This document shows, piece after piece, positions 1 through 6,657 of a stretch of DNA of 49,587 nucleotides. This DNA is from Streptomyces albospinus. GTDB lineage: Bacteria > Actinomycetota > Actinomycetes > Streptomycetales > Streptomycetaceae. The position numbers and the translations under genes are program-made. Position 1 is the stretch's first letter. Every line of letters begins with the position of its first letter. The notes under the pieces were generated by a model. That model searched no databases, was not told the DNA's origin, and saw only the letters and a list, made by a program, of their open reading frames with translations. The stretch is from positions 74,274 through 123,860 of the forward strand of contig NZ_BMRP01000019.1 of the NCBI RefSeq assembly GCF_014648695.1, in the 5' to 3' direction.

Positions 1-60
1 CTGCTGCCGGGGCGGGGCTCGCCACCCAAATGCCCGTGGAACCGGGCTACTTGAGCGGTG

Positions 61-300
61 CTACTTGACCGGGGTAACCGGGGCCATCTCGTCGACGATG
101 CCGGGGTGGTCGCCGATCCACTTCTCGACGCCCTTGTTCTCGTTGCCCTTGCCGGCTTCCTGGATGTCCTGCTCCAGGCCGCCGAGCTCGTCGGGGGTCC
201 TCTTCCAGTTCTTCAGCCAGCCGTAGAACTCCGGGAACTTCTTCGGGAAGCTCTTGTTGCCGAGCGGCTTGATCTGGTTGTTGGACGAGGTCGGCTCGCC
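61..300 (-). pseudogene. C-terminal remnant of glycine betaine-type ABC substrate-binding protein
   Basis: The last ~80 codons read as the C-terminal end of an OpuAC/ProX-type osmoprotectant-binding protein: a segment FPEFYGWLKNW, then an acidic helix ending DIQEAGKG, then KWIGDHPGIVDEM before the stop. The open frame continues upstream to about 378, but that part (Arg/Gly-rich) does not look like the family, and the normal body of ~220 residues plus lipoprotein signal is missing. The divergent exonuclease starts at 425, so there is no room for it. I infer a 5'-truncated decay product. The 5' limit given is approximate. Confidence 0.55.
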
Positions 301-424
301 TTCACCGGTCGCACGGTGGATCTCAACCGGGACCACTCCGGCTGCGCGCCCGCCCGCCTTTATACGGCGCAAACACAACGGTGATCCGGCTCACGTCCGG
401 TTCGCGTTTGGGGCATACGGCATC

Positions 425-1363
425 ATGCGGGGTGTGAATCGACGCCTGATGCTCCTCGACACCGCCTCCCTCTACTTCCGCGCCTATTTCGGGGTACCGG
501 AATCGGTCAAAGCCCCGGACGGCACTCCGGTGAACGCGGTACGCGGTCTGCTGGACTTCATCGCCCGGCTCGTCCAGGACCACCACCCCGACGATCTGGT
601 CGCCTGCATGGACTTCGACTGGCGCCCCCAGTGGCGGGTCGACCTGATCCCGTCGTACAAGGCGCACCGGGTCGCCGAGGAGGCCCCCGCCGGCTCCGCC
701 GAGCCGGACGAGGAAGAGATTCCGGACACCCTCTCCCCGCAGGTCCCGGTGATCGAGGACGTCCTCGACGCGCTCGGCATCGCCCGGATCGGCGCGGCGG
801 GCTACGAGGCCGACGACGTCATCGGCACCCTGACCGCGCGGGCGAACGGCCCGGTCGACATCGTCACCGGCGACCGCGACCTCTTCCAGCTCGTCGACGA
901 CGCCCGCGGCATCCGCGTCCTGTACCCCCTCAAGGGCGTCGGCACCCTCCAGATCACCGACGGGGCGCTGCTGCGCGAGAAGTACGGGGTGGACGGCCCC
1001 GGTTACGCGGATCTGGCGCTGCTGCGCGGCGACCCCAGCGACGGGCTGCCGGGGGTGGTGGGCATCGGCGAGAAGACCGCGGCCAAGCTGCTGGACGCGT
1101 ACGGCGACCTGGCCGGGATCCGGGCCGCCGCCGGGGACCCGGCCAGCAAGATCACCCCGGCGCAGCGCGCTCGGCTCACCGAGGCTGGCTCCTATCTGGA
1201 CGTCGCGCCGAAGGTGGTGCGGGTCGCCACCGACGTACCGGTTCCGGACTTCGACCCGGCGCTGCCCGGCGAACCGGCCGATCCGGAGCGGCTGGAGGCG
1301 CTGGCCGCGCAGTGGGGGCTGGGTGGCGCATTGCAGCGGTTGCTCGGCACGCTCCAGCGGTGA
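425..1363 (+). CDS. stand-alone 5'-3' exonuclease (PolA N-terminal/FEN-like)
   Basis: This 312-residue protein matches the small actinobacterial 5'-3' exonuclease family, equivalent to the N-terminal nuclease domain of DNA polymerase I without the polymerase. Visible motifs are LMLLDTASLYFRAYFGVP near the N-terminus, GYEADDVIGTL and IVTGDRDLFQLV (metal-binding acidic residues of the PIN/FEN active site), and LRGDPSDGLPGVVGIGEKTA, the helix-hairpin-helix DNA-binding motif. It should cleave 5' ends or flaps of DNA in replication or repair. I chose ATG 425; GTG 434 and ATG 449 are alternatives, and none has a strong ribosome-binding site. An upstream open stretch back to 254 overlaps the remnant on the other strand and does not look coding. 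Confidence 0.85.
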   Translation: MRGVNRRLMLLDTASLYFRAYFGVPESVKAPDGTPVNAVRGLLDFIARLVQDHHPDDLVACMDFDWRPQWRVDLIPSYKAHRVAEEAPAGSAEPDEEEIPDTLSPQVPVIEDVLDALGIARIGAAGYEADDVIGTLTARANGPVDIVTGDRDLFQLVDDARGIRVLYPLKGVGTLQITDGALLREKYGVDGPGYADLALLRGDPSDGLPGVVGIGEKTAAKLLDAYGDLAGIRAAAGDPASKITPAQRARLTEAGSYLDVAPKVVRVATDVPVPDFDPALPGEPADPERLEALAAQWGLGGALQRLLGTLQR

Positions 1364-1367
1364 GCTG

Positions 1368-1386
1368 TTAGGTTAGGTAAACCTAA
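1368..1386. promoter_or_regulatory. iron box (DmdR1/IdeR-type operator)
   Basis: The 19-bp sequence TTAGGTTAGGTAAACCTAA is an imperfect palindrome that matches the actinobacterial iron-box consensus remembered from DmdR1, IdeR and DtxR targets. It lies 57 bp before the siderophore-interacting protein gene and just after the exonuclease stop codon. The inference is Fe(II)-dependent repression of the downstream gene. Confidence 0.85.
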
Positions 1387-1442
1387 TAAACGGGGGCACC
1401 CAGCGGGTCCACCCGTCGTCGACCGCGTCAGGGGAGATTGCC

Positions 1443-2300
1443 GTGGCAGCAGAGCGTCCGGCCCGCAGAACACCCACCCTCCACCGCGCCCGGGTACGGC
1501 GCACCGAACGGCTGAGCCCGCACATGGTGCGGGTGGTCCTGGGCGGCGAGGGACTGGCGGCATTCGCCGCCGGCGAGTTCACCGACCACTACATCAAGCT
1601 GGTCTTCCCGCTGCCGCACATCCGCTACCCGGAGCCGTTCGACATGGCCCGGATCCGGGCCGACCTGCCGCGCAACCAGTGGCCCAGGACGCGTACGTAC
1701 ACCGTGCGCTCCTGGGACCCGGCGGCGCGCGAGCTCGCGGTGGACTTCGTCGTGCACGGGGACACCGGACTGGCCGGGCCGTGGGCGGTGGCCGCCCAGC
1801 CGGGCGACGAGATCGGCTTCCTCGGCCCCGGCGGCGCCTACGCCCCGGACCCCGCCGCCGACTGGCATCTGCTGGCCGGCGACGAGAGCGCCCTGCCGGC
1901 CATCGCGGCGGCGCTCGCCGGCATGCCTGCGGACGCCGCGGTGCACGCCTTCATCGAGGTCGCGGGCCCTGAGGAGCAGCAGGAGCTGACCGCTCCGGCC
2001 GGCGCCCGGATCACCTGGCTGCACCGCGGCGCCGCCCCGGTCGGCCGTGAACTGGTCGCCGCCGTACGGGCGTTGACGTTCCCGGAGGGCCAGGTCCAGG
2101 CGTTCGTCCACGGTGAGGCGGGCTTCGTCAAGGAGCTGCGCCGGCTGCTGCGCATCGAGCGCGGCGTCCCGCGCGAGGATCTGTCGATCTCCGGCTACTG
2201 GCGCACCGGCCAGGACGAGGACGGCTGGCAGGCCGGCAAGCGCGAATGGAACCAGCAGGTGGAGGCCGAGCAGGAGACGCCGACGGCACTCGCCTCCTGA
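1443..2300 (+). CDS. siderophore-interacting protein (FAD-dependent ferric-siderophore reductase)
   Basis: This 285-residue flavoprotein belongs to the SIP/ViuB family, which releases iron from ferric siderophores in the cytoplasm by NAD(P)H-driven reduction. The N-terminal half is the FAD-binding barrel with the flavin motif RTRTYTVRSWDP (about residues 81-92) followed by VDFVVHGDTGLAGPWA. The C-terminal half has the NAD(P)H-binding segment WHLLAGDESALPAI. The C-terminal GYWRTGQDEDGW is typical of the family. The start is GTG 1443 with GGGGAG about 7 bases upstream. An iron box precedes it, so expression is probably induced by iron limitation. No siderophore biosynthesis or uptake genes are adjacent. 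Confidence 0.92.
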   Translation: MAAERPARRTPTLHRARVRRTERLSPHMVRVVLGGEGLAAFAAGEFTDHYIKLVFPLPHIRYPEPFDMARIRADLPRNQWPRTRTYTVRSWDPAARELAVDFVVHGDTGLAGPWAVAAQPGDEIGFLGPGGAYAPDPAADWHLLAGDESALPAIAAALAGMPADAAVHAFIEVAGPEEQQELTAPAGARITWLHRGAAPVGRELVAAVRALTFPEGQVQAFVHGEAGFVKELRRLLRIERGVPREDLSISGYWRTGQDEDGWQAGKREWNQQVEAEQETPTALAS

Positions 2301-2354
2301 CTCCCTTCCCCCTACTGCTTTCCCCCTCCCGCCCCCTGCTCTCCCCCTCCCGCG

Positions 2355-2378
2355 GCGCGGCTCAACGCCGGGCCGCGC
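2355..2378. terminator. stem-loop between convergent genes
   Basis: GCGCGGC at 2355-2361 pairs with GCCGCGC at 2372-2378. It sits in the 156-bp gap between the convergent SIP and DgaE-HPr genes, which is otherwise a pyrimidine-rich stretch of repeated CTCCCCCTCCC-like runs (about 2300-2355). It could terminate either transcript. There is no U-tract. Confidence 0.4.
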
Positions 2379-2456
2379 AGCCCGCCTTGCTCTCCCCCTT
2401 CGGCGTCCTGGTCTTCCTGGGCCTGCGGGCGGTGGTGCGGCGGCGGGCCGGGGTGG

Positions 2457-3896
2457 TCAGCGGTGCCGGGGCGCCACGATCTCGGCCAGTTCGGCCAGCG
2501 TCTGCGCCGCCTCGGGACCCCGTGCGCTGAGCACGATCTCCTCGCCGCAGCGGATGCCGATCGACATCAGCGACAGCACACTGCGCGCCGAGACCTCCCG
2601 GGAGCCGCCCCCGGGACCGGACCCCGGCCGGGCGCGGCGGACGGTCACCACCGCCGCGCTCCGGCCCGCGGTCTGCGCGAAGACGGCGGCGGGGCGGGCG
2701 TGCAGCCCGGCCGGCTCGGTGACGACCAGGCGGCATTCGACCACCTCGTCCCCGGGGTCCGATTCCGCCACCGGCGCGGCCCCGGTCAGGATCCCGGTGA
2801 GCCGCGCCACCACCTGCTCCTCCTCGTCGGCCGTCAGCGGGCGCGGGTCGACGGCCAGCCGCCCGGCCGCCATGTGATGCCCCCTCAGGAAGATCGGCGG
2901 GTCGCCGGCCGCCAGCTCCGCCGCCAGGCCCGCCGCGTCCCGCCCCGCCGCCTCCGGATCGATGGTCAGCTCGGCGCGGTGGATACCCCGCCCGGCCGGG
3001 TCCCGTACGACCCGGGCCGACACCCCCGGCAGCCCGTCCAGCCGCGCCACCAGCCGCGCCATCCGGGATCGTTGCGCCGCCGCCCGCCCGGCCGCATCCG
3101 CGCCGCCGGCCCCGTCGTACGCCCGCACCGCCTGGACGAGGCCGAACACGGCCTCCTTGCTCACCTTCATGGGACGGCCGATGCCCCCGTACTGGGCGCG
3201 GCAGGCGGCGATCAGCTCCGCCCGCCCGCAGACCAGTCCGGAGGTGGGGCCGCCGATGGCCTTGCCGCCGCTGTAGACGACCAGGTCGGCGCCGGTGGCC
3301 GGCCAGTACCGCAGGTCCTCCTCGGCCGCCGCGTCCACGATCACCGGCACCCCGTGCGCCCGCCCGATCGCCACCACCATCTCCAGCGGCACCTCGCCGC
3401 TCTGCACCGCGTGGTGCGACTGGACGTACAGCAGCGCGGCGGTGCGCTCGGTGACGGCGGCCGAAAGGTGCTCGGGACGCACCGCGTTGACGCTGCCGAC
3501 CTCCACGGGACGGCCGCCGCCCAGGGCGATCATCTGGGTCAGCGGGGCGCCGAAGTGGACCGCGTGCCCTTTCTGGAGCACCACCTCGTCGGGGGCGTCG
3601 CCGGCGTCCGGCAGCCGCTCGATGCGCGCCGGGTCCGTACCGGCGATCAGCGCGGCGACCGCGATGGCGATCCCGGCGGCGGCGCCGGTGGTGGGGCAGG
3701 CGTCCTCCGTACCGGTGGCGCGGGCCAGCTCCCGGCCCGCGGCGGCCAGCAGATCGTCCATCACCACATGGCTGCGGGCCGCCTCGCCCATCGCGGCGAT
3801 CACCGCCTCGTCGAGCCTGCTGCCGCCGAGCACGGTCAGCTTGCCGGCGGCGTTGATGGCGGGGGTGACGCCCAGGTCCTCGTGGAGGGTGCTCAT
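2457..3896 (-). CDS. DgaE/SelA-like PLP-dependent lyase fused to a C-terminal HPr phosphocarrier domain
   Basis: This is a 479-residue two-domain protein. Residues 1 to ~375 match the SelA-related PLP family that contains D-glucosaminate-6-phosphate ammonia-lyase (DgaE). Seen are GVTPAINAAGKLTVLGGSRL at the N-terminus, a CPTTGAAAGIAIAVAALIAG segment, VIVDAAAEEDL (ring-binding Asp) and YSGGKAIGGPTSG with the likely Schiff-base Lys212. Residues ~385-475 form an HPr domain: GLHARPAA carries His399, equivalent to HPr His15, and SARSVLSLMSIG carries Ser439, equivalent to Ser46. DgaE proteins I know of end before this domain, so the fusion is unusual. It is the last gene of the operon, 68 bp after the DUF4310 stop. 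Start ATG 3896. The lyase substrate is inferred only: an amino-sugar-acid phosphate or similar. No EI, EII or DgaF aldolase gene is nearby. Confidence 0.85.
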   Translation of the reverse strand: MSTLHEDLGVTPAINAAGKLTVLGGSRLDEAVIAAMGEAARSHVVMDDLLAAAGRELARATGTEDACPTTGAAAGIAIAVAALIAGTDPARIERLPDAGDAPDEVVLQKGHAVHFGAPLTQMIALGGGRPVEVGSVNAVRPEHLSAAVTERTAALLYVQSHHAVQSGEVPLEMVVAIGRAHGVPVIVDAAAEEDLRYWPATGADLVVYSGGKAIGGPTSGLVCGRAELIAACRAQYGGIGRPMKVSKEAVFGLVQAVRAYDGAGGADAAGRAAAQRSRMARLVARLDGLPGVSARVVRDPAGRGIHRAELTIDPEAAGRDAAGLAAELAAGDPPIFLRGHHMAAGRLAVDPRPLTADEEEQVVARLTGILTGAAPVAESDPGDEVVECRLVVTEPAGLHARPAAVFAQTAGRSAAVVTVRRARPGSGPGGGSREVSARSVLSLMSIGIRCGEEIVLSARGPEAAQTLAELAEIVAPRHR

Positions 3897-3964
3897 GGTG
3901 GGGTGCCTTCCGTCAGCGGTGGTGGTCGGTGCGCCGGGCCGGACCGACTCCCTTGTCCTCTCCC

Positions 3965-4657
3965 TCACTTCCCCGTGATCGGGAAGAACACCCCGAAGAG
4001 CATCGCGCCGAGGACCGCCCCACCGGTGAGCGGCTTGCGCCACCGGTAGAAGAGCGCCGCCCCGAGCGTGGCGCCCAGGCCCACCGGCAGCGACGCGGTG
4101 GCCGCGGCGATGATGACGAGCGGGCCGAGATACCGTCCCGCGGCATTGCCGGCGCCCATCATCACATCGGCCCCGAAGGTCGACCCGCCACCGCCGGCGG
4201 AGTGCACCGTGGCCCGGCGGACCGCGAGGACGACCGCACCGATCAGCGCGCCCAGTACGGCCCCGGTGGGCACCGCCAGCCAGAAGTGCTCCAGCGGGGC
4301 GGTGACCCCGGCCGCCAGCAGCAGCGCCGGGATGCCGATGCCGACGCCGGTCTGGAGGGAGCCGCCGATGTCCAGGATGCCGACCATCGGCCCCTCGACG
4401 ACCCGGGCGAAGAGGAAGCCCGCGCCGAAGGCCGCCGCCGCGCCGTAACTCCCGGTGTCGATACCGGCCTTGAGCAGCGCGGTGACCGCGACATCGCTGA
4501 AGGTGCCGGTGCGGTGGACGTAGTACAGCTGCGTCCCGGCGAAGATGCCCGCCGCCAGACACGCCGCGAAGAGCGGAAAGGCCCCTTCGGAGAGCCAGAA
4601 GCCCCCTTCCCCGGGGGCGTCCCGTGGCCCTTTCCCCCTCGCTCCGCGCCTCCTCAC
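3965..4657 (-). CDS. DUF4310 family integral membrane protein
   Basis: This 230-residue protein is mostly hydrophobic, and I recognise it as the DUF4310 family from the segment FAGTQLYYVHRTGTFSDVAV, then ALLKAGIDTGSYGAAAAFGAGFLFARVVEGPMVGILDIGGSLQTGVGIGIPALLLAAGV. The Gly-rich loop LDIGGSLQTGVG between membrane segments is a family hallmark. The start is GTG 4657, whose last two bases form the TGA stop of the DUF4311 gene (GTGA overlap), which implies translational coupling. In related loci DUF4310 and DUF4311 always appear together. I infer that they form a membrane complex, possibly a permease, but no function is established. It lies directly upstream of the DgaE-HPr gene. Confidence 0.8.
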   Translation of the reverse strand: MRRRGARGKGPRDAPGEGGFWLSEGAFPLFAACLAAGIFAGTQLYYVHRTGTFSDVAVTALLKAGIDTGSYGAAAAFGAGFLFARVVEGPMVGILDIGGSLQTGVGIGIPALLLAAGVTAPLEHFWLAVPTGAVLGALIGAVVLAVRRATVHSAGGGGSTFGADVMMGAGNAAGRYLGPLVIIAAATASLPVGLGATLGAALFYRWRKPLTGGAVLGAMLFGVFFPITGK

Positions 4658-5499
4658 GTCGCCGGTCCGGTACCGGTGCAGTGGTGTATCTGCCGCAGCC
4701 ACCGCGGCACGTCGGCGTGCATCTGGTGCAGCAGCTGGAGATCGACACCGCGCAGCACCGCACTGACCGCGAACAGCGCCACCACCGCCCCGCACAGCAC
4801 CCTGGTGACCCGGGTCCAGCCCAGCTCGTCGACGCCCTTGCCGACGACGATGCCGAGCACGATGCCCGGCACCGCGTTGCCCATCACCACATGCGCCAGC
4901 CCGCCGAGCGCCGTGCCCCAGCCGCCGGTGCGCCGCCCCGCGTCGACTGCCGCCATCCAGAAGACGACCGGCATCACCGGGTTGATCAGCCACGCCGACG
5001 CCGGTCCCAGGACGTCCGCGGCGACCTGCTGCAAGGAGTGCGGAACGGCCGCCGCGGTGGTGTTCAGCACGGTCACCAGGACGAGGCCGACGGCCGCCCC
5101 GACCACCGCCATCCGCCGCGGGTCGTGCAGCGTCCCGGCGGCCCGCCGGCTGCCGCGCCGGGCCATGGACAGCGCCGCCGCCCCGTGCGGAACGATCCGG
5201 TGGTCCACGTCCGAGGTCAGCGCACCGGTGCCGACGGCGCTCGCCCAGGCGTGGAAGAAGAAGCCGAGCCCGAAGGAGAAGTGCGCGGCGGGGTCGTTCT
5301 CGCAGGCGTTCAGCTCGCCCAGGGTGCGGAAGGCGCCCATGCCCTGCACGGTGGGCGCGTGGAACATCCGGGCCACGCCGGCGCCCGCCCCGAAGCCGAT
5401 CAGGGCGCCGATGACCATCGACTCCAGCGCGACGGTGGCCGTCCGGCCCAGGGCGATGCTCACGGTGGTGTGCCCGACGGCGTACAGGAGGCTGCTCAT
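4654..5499 (-). CDS. DUF4311 family integral membrane protein
   Basis: This 281-residue polytopic membrane protein is recognised as DUF4311 by MVIGALIGFGAGAGVARMFHAPTVQGMGAFRTLGELNACENDPAAHFSFGLGFFF in its first third and by a late Gly-rich segment ending NAVPGIVLGIVVGKGVDELG. The C-terminal tail is basic and probably cytoplasmic. I chose ATG 5499; an in-frame GTG at 5514 would add five residues. A 24-bp duplication covers the junction with the DUF4312 gene. It is inferred to act with the DUF4310 protein in the membrane. The repeated conserved polar loops fit a transporter or a membrane-embedded sensor, but nothing in the sequence decides between them. Confidence 0.8.
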   Translation of the reverse strand: MSSLLYAVGHTTVSIALGRTATVALESMVIGALIGFGAGAGVARMFHAPTVQGMGAFRTLGELNACENDPAAHFSFGLGFFFHAWASAVGTGALTSDVDHRIVPHGAAALSMARRGSRRAAGTLHDPRRMAVVGAAVGLVLVTVLNTTAAAVPHSLQQVAADVLGPASAWLINPVMPVVFWMAAVDAGRRTGGWGTALGGLAHVVMGNAVPGIVLGIVVGKGVDELGWTRVTRVLCGAVVALFAVSAVLRGVDLQLLHQMHADVPRWLRQIHHCTGTGPAT

Positions 5500-5503
5500 C
5501 ACA

Positions 5504-5542
5504 GGTGTCCTCACCTCAGGTCATACGGGTGTCCTCACCTCA
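5504..5542. repeat. 24-bp-period duplication at the DUF4312/DUF4311 junction
   Basis: The 15-mer GGTGTCCTCACCTCA occurs at 5504-5518 and again at 5528-5542. On the coding (minus) strand each copy gives TGAGGTGAGGACACC, a ribosome-binding sequence. The first copy contains the DUF4312 stop and is followed by a two-codon minigene ATG-ACC-TGA (5524 to 5516). The second copy precedes the true DUF4311 start. Confidence 0.8.
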
Positions 5543-5870
5543 TGCGGAGCGCGTGCTGAAGGAGCGTCAGCCGCTCCTCGCGGACGGTGAAGGCGATGGC
5601 GTCCGGATCGAGCGCGGCGACCCGCACCTCGATCCGCAGCGTCAGCTCGTACCGCCGGCGCTCCCGGGGGAACAGCAGCCCCAGGAACCGTTCCGTCCAC
5701 CGGTGCTCGACCGCCGAGACGACCTCCACGGCCAGCGGCTCGACCCGGTAGCAGACCCCGTCCACGGCCTTCCCGACCGCCGCGGAGACCTGGTGCAGCG
5801 CGGCGGCGAACGCCCGCTCCCGGGTCGGCCCGCCGCCGCTGACCCGGACCGTGCGCCGCTCCTCGTTCAC
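5535..5870 (-). CDS. DUF4312 family protein
   Basis: This small soluble protein of 111 residues matches DUF4312 in size and position. Residues 1-35 (VNEERRTVRVSGGGPTRERAFAAALHQV) and the central YRVEPLAVEVVSAVEHRWTERFLGLLFPR are the parts I recognise. There are no membrane segments and no obvious catalytic motif. The start GTG 5870 overlaps the stop of the SFCGS gene as GTGA. In all related loci known to me it sits between the SFCGS gene and the two membrane-protein genes, so it probably works with them as a cytosolic subunit. That role is inference from gene order only. Confidence 0.78.
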   Translation of the reverse strand: MNEERRTVRVSGGGPTRERAFAAALHQVSAAVGKAVDGVCYRVEPLAVEVVSAVEHRWTERFLGLLFPRERRRYELTLRIEVRVAALDPDAIAFTVREERLTLLQHALRMR

Positions 5871-6232
5871 GCCGGCTCCCCCAGCTTCCGCAGCAGCGCC
5901 TCGGCCACCTGGTAACCCAGCTCCTCGGTGTCCAGGAACCCGAAGCCGAGCACCGTCCGGCCCTCCTGTACGGCGGTGACCCCGGCCTGGGCCGAGCGCA
6001 GCCCGAACGCGATGTCGTGCCCGTACCGGGTCCGGGCGGTCACCGCCCCCGCGCCGCCGCTCCCGCAGAACGAGATCCCGAGCGCCGCCCCCTCGGCGGC
6101 CATCACGTCGCCGACCTTCATGTCCGCACCGGGCCCCGGGATCAGCACCGGTACGGCACCCGCCGCCCGGATGCCGTCGGCGACCGCCTGGCCCTTGCCG
6201 AGCCGGTGCCCGATCACGATCTTGACTGTCAT
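5867..6232 (-). CDS. SFCGS family glycine-rich protein
   Basis: The 121-residue protein carries the family signature ISFCGSGGAGAVTARTRYGH at residues 53-72, with Cys56, which gives the SFCGS family its name. The N-terminus VKIVIGHRLGKGQAVADGI and the alternation of beta strands with Gly-rich loops suggest a small alpha/beta domain with a nucleotide- or phosphate-binding character. One speculation is a remote PTS EIIB-like fold, but the usual EIIB N-terminal phospho-Cys is absent. The start ATG 6232 overlaps the PRD gene stop (ATGA). Its biochemical role is unknown. Confidence 0.82.
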   Translation of the reverse strand: MTVKIVIGHRLGKGQAVADGIRAAGAVPVLIPGPGADMKVGDVMAAEGAALGISFCGSGGAGAVTARTRYGHDIAFGLRSAQAGVTAVQEGRTVLGFGFLDTEELGYQVAEALLRKLGEPA

Positions 6233-6657
6233 GCGGTGCTCCCTTGTCGTGGAGTCGGCCGGTTGCCCGGCCCGCCCTGCCGGGCCATCGCCAAGTGCAG
6301 GGCCAGCAGCAGGACTTCGGCGTCCCGGGCGCAGAAGCCGAGGGGCGCGCAATACGTGTCGATCGCCGTACGGGCCGCGGCCAGCAGCCGCGGCGCGAGC
6401 TCCTCGGCCAGCGCGGCGTCCAGCGCATCCAGGTGGTGGCCGCACCGCACCCGCCGCACGAACCCGAGGGCGTGCACGGCCAACGCCAGCCCGCGCTCGT
6501 CGTCGAACGCGAGCCGCTCCGCGGCGGCCCGCTCCGCGATCAGCGGCAGCAGCCGGGCGAGGTCCCGGCGGTCCGCCTCCGTCACCGGGTCATCGCCGGC
6601 CGCCACAACGGCGGCCAGCCGCTCGACGAGGGCGGCGACCCGCTCCATGCCCGTCAT
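6229..6657 (-). CDS. single-PRD regulatory protein
   Basis: The 142-residue protein looks like an isolated PTS regulation domain, of the kind remembered as the EF_0829-type PRD protein. Supporting segments are ERLAFDDERGLALAVHALGFVRRV (His62), CGHHLDALD (His74/His75) and DAEVLLLALHLAMAR (His121); PRD histidines are phosphorylated by HPr or EII components. There is no DNA- or RNA-binding domain, so it would act on a partner protein rather than directly on transcription. Both ends overlap neighbours as ATGA (amidohydrolase stop upstream, SFCGS start downstream). An HPr domain is encoded in the same operon on the PLP enzyme, which is a natural candidate phosphodonor. Confidence 0.75.
   Translation of the reverse strand: MTGMERVAALVERLAAVVAAGDDPVTEADRRDLARLLPLIAERAAAERLAFDDERGLALAVHALGFVRRVRCGHHLDALDAALAEELAPRLLAAARTAIDTYCAPLGFCARDAEVLLLALHLAMARQGGPGNRPTPRQGSTA

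Noticed and set aside
2300..2456. Pyrimidine-rich repeats after the SIP gene as a CRISPR-like or mobile-element signal
   Set aside because: The CTCCCCCTCCC runs are irregular, short and without spacers or terminal repeats; a convergent-gene terminator region explains them.
3898..4763. Open frame continuing upstream of the DgaE-HPr start into the DUF4310 gene on the same strand
   Set aside because: The extension is Arg/Gly-rich shadow sequence of the DUF4310 gene, while the DgaE family begins at MSTLHEDLGVTPAINAAG, which fits ATG 3896.
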